DNA from: SSF14 sp046331245
GTDB lineage: Bacteria > Actinomycetota > Acidimicrobiia > Acidimicrobiales > Microtrichaceae
Reading direction: 5' to 3'
Assembly: GCA_046331245.1 (NCBI GenBank)
Contig: JAXLRH010000007.1
Coordinates: 159,615 to 223,614, forward strand
Length of the DNA stretch: 64,000 nt
Shown: positions 1 to 8,053 of the stretch, piece by piece
Layout: each line of letters starts with the position of its first letter
Numbering within the stretch: position 1 is the first letter of the stretch
Position numbers and translations under genes: made by a program
The notes under the pieces: generated by a model
Databases searched by the model: none
The model's input: the letters and a program-made list of their open reading frames with translations, nothing else
Told to the model about the DNA's origin: nothing

Positions 1-28
1 GTCGAGGTCGTCGCCGCCCGAGCGTCGG

Positions 29-1249
29 TCAGAAGTTCTTCGGGAGGCCCAGGCCGCGGCGGGCGATGATGTTCTTCTGGATCTCCGAGGCGCCGCCGCC
101 GATCGTGTCGATCACGGTGTAGCGGTAGGTCGACTCCGAACGGCCCGCCATGGGAGCGTCCTCGGTCTTGACGCGGAGCTGGCTGCCGGGGCCGCCGATG
201 TCCATCGCCGAGCTCGCGAGCCGCTTCGACAGCTCGGTCGCGAAGAGCTTGTACTCCGAGGCCACGACGGTCGGCGGCTGGAAGGGCTTGCCCTCCTTGG
301 CGGCGTGCTCCACCTTCACGGCCTCGGCGACGAACTTGAGACCCATGACCCGGGCCACCTCGGCCTCGGTGTGCAGGTTCGCCATCTTCGACCGCACGAC
401 CGGGTCGTCCTTGAGCGGTTCGCCGTCGCGCGTCGTCTCCTGCACGTACTCGGTGAGCACGTCGAGACGCTGCTTGATGGGCGCGTACGTGAACATGGTG
501 AAGCGCTCGAGGTCGAGCGCCTGCGAGATGTACTTGAAGCCGTGGTTGACCTCGCCCACGACGTACTCGTCGGGCACGAACACGTTGTCGAGCCACACCT
601 CGTTGGTGCGCTCGTCGCCCATCGTCCAGATGCCGTTGATGGAGATGCCGGGATCGTCCATCGGGATGAGCATCAGCGAGATGCCCATGTGCTTGTTGTC
701 GGGATCGGTGCGGACGCCGCACCAGTACCAGTCGGCGAAGTGGGCGGACGTGGTCCAGGTCTTCTGGCCGTTGACCAGCCAGCCCGACACGCCGTCCTCG
801 TTGACGTGCTTCACGCCCTTGACGCGCATCGACGCGGCGTCGGAGCCGGCGTTGGGCTCGCTGTAGCCGACGGCGAACTCGACGTCGTTCTCGAGGATCA
901 TCGGGAGGAACTTCTCCTTGAGGAAGTCCGACCCGTGCGCGATCACGGTCTTGCCGATGATGCCGACGCCCTTGCCGATCTGCGGGCCGCCGCGACCGGC
1001 GAGCTCCTCGTTGAGGATGTACTCGTAGACGCCCTCACCCTCGCTGCCGCCGTACTCCTTGGGCCAGGTCATGCCGAGCCAGCCCTTGTGACCGACCTCC
1101 TTCATGAACGCCCGGCGCTTCGGCGTGTCGACGATCTGCGCCATGTTCTCGCGGGTGACGTCGAAGATGTCGATGTCGTCGTGCTCGTCGCAGAACGTGA
1201 TCACGTCGGCCTTGAAGGCCATCTGCTCCTCGGAGAACTCGAAATCCAT
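29..1249 (-). CDS. acyl-CoA dehydrogenase
   Basis: FAD-dependent acyl-CoA dehydrogenase of 406 residues, the usual family length, predicted to introduce an alpha,beta double bond into a CoA thioester. The N-terminal helical domain starts MDFEFSEEQ. The FAD/substrate segment reads GYSEPNAGSDAA in the middle of the protein, and the C-terminal helical domain carries GGGASEIQKNIIARRGLGLP, the typical end of FadE-type enzymes. The ATG at 1249 is chosen because the homologous N-terminus begins there and a GGGAGCG ribosome site precedes it, although the frame stays open further upstream. A perfect 21-bp palindrome lies 30 bp upstream, so the gene probably belongs to the TetR regulon described below. 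The substrate is unknown; sterol or branched acyl-CoA is possible because mycobacterial steroid-catabolic FadE proteins look similar. Confidence 0.93.
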   Translation of the reverse strand: MDFEFSEEQMAFKADVITFCDEHDDIDIFDVTRENMAQIVDTPKRRAFMKEVGHKGWLGMTWPKEYGGSEGEGVYEYILNEELAGRGGPQIGKGVGIIGKTVIAHGSDFLKEKFLPMILENDVEFAVGYSEPNAGSDAASMRVKGVKHVNEDGVSGWLVNGQKTWTTSAHFADWYWCGVRTDPDNKHMGISLMLIPMDDPGISINGIWTMGDERTNEVWLDNVFVPDEYVVGEVNHGFKYISQALDLERFTMFTYAPIKQRLDVLTEYVQETTRDGEPLKDDPVVRSKMANLHTEAEVARVMGLKFVAEAVKVEHAAKEGKPFQPPTVVASEYKLFATELSKRLASSAMDIGGPGSQLRVKTEDAPMAGRSESTYRYTVIDTIGGGASEIQKNIIARRGLGLPKNF

Positions 1250-1278
1250 GCTGCGCTCCCACGGTCCTCGCGAACCGA

Positions 1279-1299
1279 AATCTGACGGACCGTCAGATT
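1279..1299. promoter_or_regulatory. palindromic operator, site 1 of 3
   Basis: Perfect 21-bp inverted repeat with half-site AATCTGACGG around a central A. It sits between the acyl-CoA dehydrogenase start (1249) and the stop codon of the next gene (1300). The same core, TCTGACG-N3-CGTCAGA, recurs at 7528 and 9300. The shape is typical of TetR-family operators, and the TetR protein at 4328-4987 is the obvious candidate, by inference. Confidence 0.75.
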
Positions 1300-2037
1300 C
1301 TACGGCGCGGACGACCGAGCGTCCAACAGCGCCGTCGCCTGCGCCACGGCGGCGTCGTAGGCGGTACGGGCCAGCGCACCACCGGTCGACAGCCGTCGCG
1401 CGCCCAGCGCCGCCAGCTCGGCGACCGTCGGACCGCCGGGGCGGATGAGTACGTTGCTCGGCGCGTCGGTGGCACCGATCAGTGCACGCAGCACGTCGGG
1501 GTCGGACGGACCGGGGGCGAACACCACGTCGGCGCCCGCCGCCCGATAGGCACGCAGGCGCTCGACGAGCTCGTCGACACCGGCGTCGTCGTGGAGGAAG
1601 CCGTCGGCGCGGGCCGTGAGGGTGATGCCGTGCGCGTGCGCTGCGGCGGCTGCGGCTCCCACCCGTGCCGCCGCGGTGGCGACGTCGTCGGTGGCGCCCG
1701 CCGACGGGTCGAAGTCCTCGATCGACACGCCCGAGGCGCCGACCGCGGCGAGCCGCCCGACGGTGGCGGCCGGATCGTCGAAGCAGTGCTCGGCGTCGAC
1801 GTGCACGGGGACGCCGACATGAGCGACCAACGCCTCGACGTGCGCGGTGAGCTCGTCGAGCGTCACCTCGCGATCCTCCTTGCCGATCGACCAGGCGAAC
1901 CCGGCGCTCGTCGTGGCGAGCGCGAGCGCGCCCGCCTGCTCGAAGCGGACGGCGGAGCCGACGTCCCACGGATTGGGGATGACGAAGCACCCGTCGCGGT
2001 GCAGGTCACGGAACCGGTTGCGCATCTCCGAGGTCAT
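1300..2037 (-). CDS. isocitrate lyase/PEP mutase superfamily protein
   Basis: About 245 residues with the (beta/alpha)8 fold of the phosphoenolpyruvate mutase/isocitrate lyase superfamily, which makes or breaks C-C or C-P bonds of oxo-acids using Mg2+. Visible family blocks are NPWDVGSAV near the N-terminus, ATTSAGFAWSIG, the metal-site segment VHVDAEHCFDDP, GVSIEDFD, LTARADGF and AGADVVFAPG. The lyase-type KKCGH catalytic loop is absent, so it belongs to the uncharacterised PEP mutase-like group rather than being a true isocitrate lyase. The ATG at 2037 is chosen over upstream in-frame codons because homology begins just after it. Its 3' end abuts operator site 1. It is divergent from the AAA+ gene at 2124. 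The substrate cannot be deduced. Confidence 0.85.
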   Translation of the reverse strand: MTSEMRNRFRDLHRDGCFVIPNPWDVGSAVRFEQAGALALATTSAGFAWSIGKEDREVTLDELTAHVEALVAHVGVPVHVDAEHCFDDPAATVGRLAAVGASGVSIEDFDPSAGATDDVATAAARVGAAAAAAHAHGITLTARADGFLHDDAGVDELVERLRAYRAAGADVVFAPGPSDPDVLRALIGATDAPSNVLIRPGGPTVAELAALGARRLSTGGALARTAYDAAVAQATALLDARSSAP

Positions 2038-2123
2038 GGGACGAGTCTCGCGCCGACCGCCGACATCCTCACCGGGATAACTCGCTCGACGGTCGGAACC
2101 CACCGGGGCACGCTGGACGACCC

Positions 2124-3278
2124 ATGAACACGACCCCGCCCGCCGTCCGACGTCACGCCGACGTCGCACACTCCCCCGCCATCGGGGGACGCCGGAGCGC
2201 GCCCCGATCCGGGCACGGGACGGGCACGCCGCTGGGGCTCACCGCCAGCGTCGACGGCTTCTGGGATGCGCTCGAGTCGCTCATGCTCGCCCGGTTCTCC
2301 GACGGCCTCGAGCCCTTCGCCGTCGAGACGCAGCTGAAGGGCGTCGAGTCGCTCGCCGACATCGCCCCGGCCGGCGCCCGTTCGCACGCCATCGTGACCG
2401 ACCACCACGAGAAGTGGCTCATCGCCGGCGACGGTTGGACGTTCCTCGGCCGCCGCGACAGCGACGGCGACGTCTTCGTCACCATCACGGCGAGCACCCT
2501 CGACGGGCGCGACGCGGTGCTCGCCGACGTCCGCACCCGCGTCGCCCCGGTCGAGGTCGACGACGAGACCATCCCGCTGTCCTTCTGGTTCTTCGAGCAG
2601 CGGGCCCGGGTCTCGCATCGCCGGGTCGCCGCGCCGGCATGGTCCGACATCGCCCGGAACTACCCCGACAGCGTCCGGCCGCGCCTCGACGCGACCATGC
2701 GCCTCGAGCGGCCCGACGCCCGCGGCCGGCTCCTCCTCTGGCACGGCCCGCCCGGCACCGGCAAGACGACCGCGGCCCGAGCGCTCGCGCGCTCGTGGTC
2801 GGACTGGTGCCGCACCGTCGTGGTGGCCGAGCCCGAACGCCTCTTCAGCTCGGCCGGGCTGATCTTCGACCTCGTGGCCGTCGATCGGGACGACGACGAC
2901 GCGTCGCGGTGGACGCTGCTCGTCGTCGAGGACGCCGACGAGCTCCTGCGCGCCGACGCCCGCTCGACATCCGGGCAGGCCCTCTCCCGACTGCTCAACC
3001 TGGCCGACGGCTTCATGGGCCAGGGCATGGAGGTGCTGATCCTGCTCAGCACCAACGAGCGGCTCGGCGGGCTGCATCCGGCGGTCAGCCGGCCGGGGCG
3101 ATGCCTCTCCGAGATCGAGTTCCCGCGATTCGGCCGGACCGAGGCCACCACCTGGCTCGGGCGCACGCCGTCGGCGTCGCGCCCCGACCACTCGCTCGCC
3201 GAGCTGGTCGACGAGCAGCACGGTCGCGGCGGGCCGGCGCCCGCCGCACCCGGCACCGGTACCGGTCAGTACCTGTAG
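2124..3278 (+). CDS. DUF5925 / AAA+ ATPase
   Basis: A 384-residue protein with an N-terminal DUF5925-like region (about residues 35-190) and a C-terminal AAA+ ATPase module. Walker A is GPPGTGKTT at about residues 208-216, Walker B is LLVVEDADELL, sensor 1 is LLSTNE, and an arginine-finger-like RPGRC follows. The first 40 residues are basic and low-complexity and could be over-extended. Such proteins occur across actinomycetes without assigned function; the AAA+ module suggests ATP-driven remodelling of a protein partner. It is divergent from the PEP-mutase-like gene and convergent with the oxidoreductase, whose stop codon begins one base beyond its own, so no room exists for a separate terminator. 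Confidence 0.85.
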   Translation: MNTTPPAVRRHADVAHSPAIGGRRSAPRSGHGTGTPLGLTASVDGFWDALESLMLARFSDGLEPFAVETQLKGVESLADIAPAGARSHAIVTDHHEKWLIAGDGWTFLGRRDSDGDVFVTITASTLDGRDAVLADVRTRVAPVEVDDETIPLSFWFFEQRARVSHRRVAAPAWSDIARNYPDSVRPRLDATMRLERPDARGRLLLWHGPPGTGKTTAARALARSWSDWCRTVVVAEPERLFSSAGLIFDLVAVDRDDDDASRWTLLVVEDADELLRADARSTSGQALSRLLNLADGFMGQGMEVLILLSTNERLGGLHPAVSRPGRCLSEIEFPRFGRTEATTWLGRTPSASRPDHSLAELVDEQHGRGGPAPAAPGTGTGQYL

Positions 3279-3279
3279 C

Positions 3280-4317
3280 TCAGGCGTGGAGGTCGGCCAC
3301 GACCTCGGCGAAGTGCAGCGGATCCGGGGCGCGATTGTTCACCAGGCTGACCCGGTCGGTGATGCCGTCGAGGCGGGCGCGGAGCATCGGCGCGATCTGG
3401 TGCGGTTCGCCGACGACGGCGACCTCGTGGAGGAACTCGTCGTCGATCAGCTCGGCCATCTGCTCCCACTCCCCCGCCGCACCCCGCGCCTTGAGCACCG
3501 GGTGCAGCTCGCCGCGATCGTGCACGTCGAAGACCGGGCGGTACGCCGGCGTGGTGCCGTAGAACGCCAACTGCCGGCGAACCGCCTCCCGCGACCGCAC
3601 GAACTCCTCCTCGGTGCGACCGGTGACGACGATCGTCACCGCCGTGAGATCGAACGACGAGGCGGGGTCGCCGAGCGGCACACGGCCGGCGGCGGCGAGG
3701 CCGCGCTCGATCGCCGGGACGGTGAGCTCGAGCAGGGAGCGACGCGAGTTGAGCGGGTGCACCAGGAAGCCGTCGGCGACCTCACCCGACACCGCCGTCA
3801 TCGCCGGGCCGAATCCGGCGGTGAGGATCGGCGGCCGCCCGAACTCGTTCGGCCCGGGGTCGAACGCCGGGATCATGCGGGTGTGGGTGTAGAACTCCCC
3901 CTCGAACGCGAGCCGGGTGCCGTCGGTCCACGCGTCCCAGATCGCGCGGATGCCGAGCACGAGCTCGCGCATGCGGGCGGCAGGGTCCGACCACGGCATC
4001 GAGAACCGCTGCGTGATGTGCGGCGCGATCTGCGACCCCAGCCCGAGCACGAACCGGCCGCCCGTGAGCGTCTGGAGATCCCACCCGACGTTCGCGAGCG
4101 TCATCGGCGTGCGGGCGAAGGCGATGGCGATCGCCGTGCCGAGCTGGATCGAGTCCGTGTGCTCCGCCGCCGTCGCCAGCGGGAGGAACGGATCGTGCTT
4201 GGCCTCGAACGAGAACGCCCGGTCGTAGCCGGTCTCCTCGATCTCGCGGTAGAGCGTGCGGACCGACGACAGCTCGTCGGTCGGCACGGTCATCGACACG
4301 TGCATCGGACGGGTCAC
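3280..4317 (-). CDS. LLM-class F420-dependent oxidoreductase (TIGR03617-like)
   Basis: A luciferase-like (beta/alpha)8 monooxygenase of 345 residues that probably uses coenzyme F420 rather than FMN, as actinobacterial members do. Family features are the start MTRPMHVSMTVP, the AFSFEAKHDPFLPL segment, LGTAIAIAFARTP, a GRFVLGLGSQIAPHI block and PPILTAGFGPAMT. It is the last gene of a minus-strand operon (ligase, LLM oxidoreductase, TetR, this gene), starting 10 bp after the TetR stop. The context of CoA ligase and acyl-CoA dehydrogenase suggests redox chemistry on the same catabolic route. The substrate is unknown. Confidence 0.88.
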   Translation of the reverse strand: MTRPMHVSMTVPTDELSSVRTLYREIEETGYDRAFSFEAKHDPFLPLATAAEHTDSIQLGTAIAIAFARTPMTLANVGWDLQTLTGGRFVLGLGSQIAPHITQRFSMPWSDPAARMRELVLGIRAIWDAWTDGTRLAFEGEFYTHTRMIPAFDPGPNEFGRPPILTAGFGPAMTAVSGEVADGFLVHPLNSRRSLLELTVPAIERGLAAAGRVPLGDPASSFDLTAVTIVVTGRTEEEFVRSREAVRRQLAFYGTTPAYRPVFDVHDRGELHPVLKARGAAGEWEQMAELIDDEFLHEVAVVGEPHQIAPMLRARLDGITDRVSLVNNRAPDPLHFAEVVADLHA

Positions 4318-4327
4318 GTCGCCGCCA

Positions 4328-4987
4328 CTACCGCGGCGGCTTGGTGCCGCACACCGACGTGTAGACGATGCGGGCCATCGCCCGACGCAGGTCGGCGGCG
4401 CGGATGTCGTAGCCCTCGAACCCGGACCGGTGCGACGCGACGTGGGCGAGCATCGACACCAGCACGCCGGCCACGGCCATCGGGTCGAGATCGGCCGGGT
4501 GCTTGCCCGCGACCTGCTGCTCCTCCACCACGCCGGCCAGCGCGATCGTGAACTCGTTCAGCAACCGGGTGCGGATCGAGCGGAACCGCTGGTCGCCCTC
4601 GAGGCTCGTGAGGTCGAGCACGCGCATGAGCGCGGAGTTGTCGTCCCAGAACGAGATGTACGCGTCGGCGATCCGCTCGGCCGTGTCGTACGCAGCGCGC
4701 CCTTTCCAGTCGCCCTCCCGCACGATGCGGGTGAGCCGGTCGTTGCCGTCGGTCGCCATGTCCTCGGCGAGGGCCAGGATCGCCGATTCCACGTCGGGGA
4801 AGTACTGGTAGAAGGTCGCCGGCGAGGTGCCGGCCTCGCGGGCGATGTCGACCACCTTGAGGTCGCGGTAGCTCGTGTCCTCCAACATGTTGAGCGTGCA
4901 CGCCGTGAGCCGGTCGCGGGTGGCACGGCCGCGGCGACCCGGCACGCGCCCGTCGGCGGCGCGCATCGCCTCGTCGGCGGCCGTCAC
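4328..4987 (-). CDS. TetR-family transcriptional regulator
   Basis: A 219-residue TetR-type repressor. The N-terminal HTH is clear: after ATRDRLTACTLNMLEDTSY comes VVDIAREAGTSPATFYQYF, the recognition helix region. The C-terminal helical ligand domain is divergent, as usual. A GTG at 4987 is chosen because it overlaps the stop of the upstream oxidoreductase (GTGA), indicating translational coupling, and because the 32 upstream in-frame residues are arginine-rich and non-homologous. The gene is embedded in the operon that begins just downstream of operator site 2, so autoregulation is expected. It is the natural candidate to bind all three TCTGACG-N3-CGTCAGA palindromes; the ligand may be an acyl-CoA intermediate (inference). 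Confidence 0.9.
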   Translation of the reverse strand: MTAADEAMRAADGRVPGRRGRATRDRLTACTLNMLEDTSYRDLKVVDIAREAGTSPATFYQYFPDVESAILALAEDMATDGNDRLTRIVREGDWKGRAAYDTAERIADAYISFWDDNSALMRVLDLTSLEGDQRFRSIRTRLLNEFTIALAGVVEEQQVAGKHPADLDPMAVAGVLVSMLAHVASHRSGFEGYDIRAADLRRAMARIVYTSVCGTKPPR

Positions 4988-5856
4988 GCCGTCACCGGGC
5001 GGATCCAGCGGTCGGCGTAGGCGCCGACGCAGTCGAGCGCGTGCTCGACCGACTCCGGTGCGTTGCTGCCCCGCGACATCCACGCCGAGGTGAGCAACGT
5101 GGTGACGCCCATCGCCTCGAGCCGCTCGATCGTGTCGGGTGTGGGGTTGGCCAGGGGCGACGCGACGATCTCGTAGGGGCGGTCGGCCGTGCCCAGCTCC
5201 TCGCGGTAGCCGGCGAGCGTCGCGCAGTAGGCCTCGAGGTCGTCGAGGCGGTAGTTCACCCCGATCCAGCCGTCGAGGCGCGCCGCGCGACGGAGCGCGA
5301 CCTCGGAGTGGCCGCCCACCAGGAACGGCACCGGTGCGGGCGGCACAGGACGCATCTCGAGCCGGTCGAAGTCGTAGAACTCACCGTGGTGCTCGACGAA
5401 GCCGCCGGCCCACACCGCGCGCATCACCTCGACCATCTCGTCCATCCGGCGACCCCGCGCCGAGAACCGCTGCTCGAGCAGGTCGAACTCCTCGCGCATC
5501 CAGCCGGCACCGATGCCGAGCGACACGCGGCCGCCGGACAGACGCGATGCCGTGCCCACCGTCTTCGCGACGAGGAGTGGGTTGCGCGCCGGCAGCACGA
5601 ACACGTTCGTGAGGAACCGCAGCGACGTCGTCGCGCTCGCCATTGCGCCGACGGTGACCCAGGGGTCGGGGAAGTCCCACTTGGGGTCGTACTGCGGCTT
5701 GCCGTCGGGCGTGTACGGATACACCGACTCGAGCTTCTCGGGATAGACGACGTGGTCGCTGAGGGCGACCGACGAGAAGCCCGCGGCCTCCGCGGCGCGC
5801 GCCACCTCGACGTAGCCCTCTGCGGGCAGACCGATCATCGCCTGGCTGAACTTCAC
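4984..5856 (-). CDS. LLM-class F420-dependent oxidoreductase (TIGR03619-like)
   Basis: A 290-residue luciferase-like oxidoreductase distinct from its neighbour at 3280. It reads VALSDHVVYPEKLES near the N-terminus, then RFLTNVFVLPARNPLL, GRVSLGIGAGWMREEFD and PVPFLVGGHSEVALRRAARL, the signature of the TIGR03619 F420-dependent group. It starts with GTG at 5856, one base after the ligase stop, and its own stop overlaps the tetR start. Two different LLM oxidoreductases in one operon with a CoA ligase suggest consecutive or alternative F420-dependent steps on a CoA-activated compound. The substrate is unknown. Confidence 0.88.
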   Translation of the reverse strand: MKFSQAMIGLPAEGYVEVARAAEAAGFSSVALSDHVVYPEKLESVYPYTPDGKPQYDPKWDFPDPWVTVGAMASATTSLRFLTNVFVLPARNPLLVAKTVGTASRLSGGRVSLGIGAGWMREEFDLLEQRFSARGRRMDEMVEVMRAVWAGGFVEHHGEFYDFDRLEMRPVPPAPVPFLVGGHSEVALRRAARLDGWIGVNYRLDDLEAYCATLAGYREELGTADRPYEIVASPLANPTPDTIERLEAMGVTTLLTSAWMSRGSNAPESVEHALDCVGAYADRWIRPVTA

Positions 5857-5857
5857 G

Positions 5858-7498
5858 TCATGCCTTTCCGTCGGCGAGGGCCGCGACGGCCCGATCGCGC
5901 AGCTCGAACTTGAGCACCTTGCCCGACGCGTTCAGGGGCAGGGCGTCGACGATCTCCACCGTGGCGGGCGCCTTGTAGTTGGCCATGTTCGCCCGCGCCC
6001 AGGTGCGGATCTCCTCGGGCGTCGCCGACGCTCCCGGACGGAGCACGACGAACGCGTAGCCCACCTCACCCATGCGCTCGTCGGGCACGCCGACGACGGA
6101 TGCCTGCGCGATCGCGGGGTGCTCGGCGAGCAGGGACTCGATCTCGGCGGGATAGGCGTTGAAGCCGCCCACGATGAACATGTCCTTCGTGCGATCGGTG
6201 ATCTTGAGGTAGCCGTCCTCGTTCATCACGCCGATGTCGCCGGTGTGCAACCAACCCTCGGCGTCGATCGCCTCCGCCGTCTGCTCCGGCGCCTCGAAGT
6301 ACCCGACCATCACCTGGTAGCCGCGGATGACCACCTCGCCCGGCTCGCCGGGCGGCATCTCGTTGCCGGCCTCGTCGACGATGCGCACCTCGACGTCGGG
6401 GATGGCGCGACCGGAGTAGTTGGCGATCACCTCGGGCGTGTCGTCGTGACGTGAGACGGTGGCGATGCCCGACGCCTCGGTGAGGCCGTAGGCGGTGAGC
6501 ACCTTCTCGAACCCGAGCACGTCGCGCATCTCGCGGATGAGCTGCACCGGCACGCTCGCGGCGCCGGTCACGGCGAGGCGGAGCGTCGACAGCTTCTCGA
6601 TGTCGAAGTCGGGGTGGTTGATGATCGTCTGGAAGATCGTGGGCGGGCCGGGCAGCGTGGTGATGCGCTCGGACTCGATCGTGGACATCACCTGTCCGAC
6701 GTCGAACGTCGCCATCGGCACCATGGTGTTGCCCTTCACGAGCGAGGCGATGATGCCGGCCTTGTACCCGAACGAGTGGAAGAACGGGTTGATGATGAGG
6801 TAGCGGTCGCTCGACTCGAGGCCGACGATCGACCCCCACGCGTCGAACGCGAGCACCGTCTGGCGGTGCGTGCACATCACGCCCTTCGGCGCGCCGGTCG
6901 TGCCCGACGTGAAGAGGAGGTCGGACAGGTCGTCGGGCCCCATCTCGTCGATGCGTCGATCGAGATCGGCCTCGAGGGCCGCGACCGCCGCGGCGTCGCC
7001 GGTGGCGGCGAGGAAGTCGGCGCAGCCCACGGCGCCGGCCGGAGTCTCGCCGCGGAGCACGACCACCTTCTCGAGATCGGGGAGATCGTGCTCGCCGAGC
7101 ATCGACACGTAGTCGTTGCCGAGGAAGCCCTCGACCGTGAACAGCACCTTCGCGCCGCTCCGTCGCAGGATGTACGCCGCCTCGTGTCCCTTGTACCGGG
7201 TGTTGAGGGGCACGAGCACGGCGCCGGCCAGATGCAGACCGAGCAGCGTGACCGGCCACTCCCACATGTTGGGCGCCCAGATGGCGACCCGGTCGCGTGG
7301 CGCGACCCCTGCCGCGATGAGCGCCAGCGCGGTGGCGCGGGCCTCGACCGCGAGCTCGGCGTAGGTGAGCCGGACCGGCGGCTCGACGCTCAGGTCGACC
7401 AGCGCCTCGCGCTCCCCGAACCGCTCGACCGCACGCTGCAGGAGGGCGGGCACGGTGAGTCGTGACGAGTCCAGTCCGTCGATCGCCGTCTCAGCCAC
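5858..7498 (-). CDS. acyl-CoA synthetase (AMP-forming), FadD3-like
   Basis: An ANL-superfamily acyl-CoA ligase of 546 residues that activates a carboxylic acid to its CoA thioester via an acyl-adenylate. The P-loop-like motif is LLFTSGTTGAPKGVM, followed by the aromatic-rich INPFFHSFGYKAG, the A5 motif TAYGLTEASG, the A7 motif GWLHTGDIG, the hinge ITDRTKDMFIVGGFNAYPAEIE and the catalytic lysine in NASGKVLKFELR. A GTG start at 7498 fits the family N-terminus. It is the first gene of the minus-strand operon ending at 3280, and operator site 2 lies about 30 bp upstream of the start, so expression is probably controlled by the TetR protein encoded two genes downstream. The resemblance to FadD3 is impressionistic. 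Confidence 0.92.
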   Translation of the reverse strand: MAETAIDGLDSSRLTVPALLQRAVERFGEREALVDLSVEPPVRLTYAELAVEARATALALIAAGVAPRDRVAIWAPNMWEWPVTLLGLHLAGAVLVPLNTRYKGHEAAYILRRSGAKVLFTVEGFLGNDYVSMLGEHDLPDLEKVVVLRGETPAGAVGCADFLAATGDAAAVAALEADLDRRIDEMGPDDLSDLLFTSGTTGAPKGVMCTHRQTVLAFDAWGSIVGLESSDRYLIINPFFHSFGYKAGIIASLVKGNTMVPMATFDVGQVMSTIESERITTLPGPPTIFQTIINHPDFDIEKLSTLRLAVTGAASVPVQLIREMRDVLGFEKVLTAYGLTEASGIATVSRHDDTPEVIANYSGRAIPDVEVRIVDEAGNEMPPGEPGEVVIRGYQVMVGYFEAPEQTAEAIDAEGWLHTGDIGVMNEDGYLKITDRTKDMFIVGGFNAYPAEIESLLAEHPAIAQASVVGVPDERMGEVGYAFVVLRPGASATPEEIRTWARANMANYKAPATVEIVDALPLNASGKVLKFELRDRAVAALADGKA

Positions 7499-7527
7499 CC
7501 CACCCGTCCTTCCTCGTCCCGCCGGAA

Positions 7528-7544
7528 TCTGACGGGGCGTCAGA
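7528..7544. promoter_or_regulatory. palindromic operator, site 2 of 3
   Basis: TCTGACG-GGG-CGTCAGA, a 17-bp inverted repeat between the SRPBCC gene stop (7565) and the acyl-CoA ligase start (7498). It matches the cores of sites 1 and 3 exactly outside the 3-bp centre. It indicates an internal promoter for the ligase-LLM-tetR-LLM unit and likely TetR autoregulation. Confidence 0.72.
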
Positions 7545-7564
7545 AGTGTAGATCGGAGCGTCGC

Positions 7565-8053
7565 TCACGCGGATCCCCAGCGCTCCACCAGCTGGCGGTG
7601 CCGGTTCTCGAACACCTTGGGCACGACCCGCCGCACCATCGGCATGGTGAACGGCAGCCGTGGCACCACGGTGAGGGTGTCGGTGAGCTCGCACGACTCG
7701 ACGCCGGTCTCGACGACGCGGCGCTCGTGGCGCCAGCGACGCTCCAGCCACGACGTCGACTCCTCCACGAAGCCGAGCTCCGACGCGCCGGGCTCGTCGT
7801 CGATCGACTCGAACGCGAGCGAGTGCCGGTCGAACGGCACCACGCCGCCGGCGAGCACCCACGATCGCGTCACCACGACGCCCGGCGTGATCTCCGCCGA
7901 CGTGAGCTCCTCCACCGACCGTGGGAACGTCATCCGGACGTAGGGGTCGAGCTCCTCGTTCACGCCGGCCGGCGTGGATACGACCGCCCACACCGCGGCC
8001 GCCGGCGAACCGAGGTTCACCGACGCCGACCAGCGGAACGGCTCGCGGCTCAC
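7565..8053 (-). CDS. SRPBCC (START-like) family protein
   Basis: A 162-residue START/Bet v 1-like protein beginning SREPFRWSASVNLGSPAAAVW, the usual first strand and helix of polyketide cyclase/SRPBCC proteins, and continuing with antiparallel strands such as VVTRSWVLAGGVVPFDRH. These proteins hold hydrophobic ligands in a deep cavity. The GTG start at 8053 overlaps the stop of the CaiB-type gene (GTGA), so the two are translationally coupled. Much longer open frames exist upstream but are shadows of the CoA-transferase gene. It may bind or isomerise the pathway intermediate; no catalytic residues can be assigned. Confidence 0.8.
   Translation of the reverse strand: MSREPFRWSASVNLGSPAAAVWAVVSTPAGVNEELDPYVRMTFPRSVEELTSAEITPGVVVTRSWVLAGGVVPFDRHSLAFESIDDEPGASELGFVEESTSWLERRWRHERRVVETGVESCELTDTLTVVPRLPFTMPMVRRVVPKVFENRHRQLVERWGSA

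Noticed and set aside
305..1285. Long plus-strand frame opposite the acyl-CoA dehydrogenase
   Set aside because: Antisense shadow caused by high GC; composition is low-complexity Val/Leu/His/Asp and no family is recognisable, while the minus strand encodes a clear enzyme.
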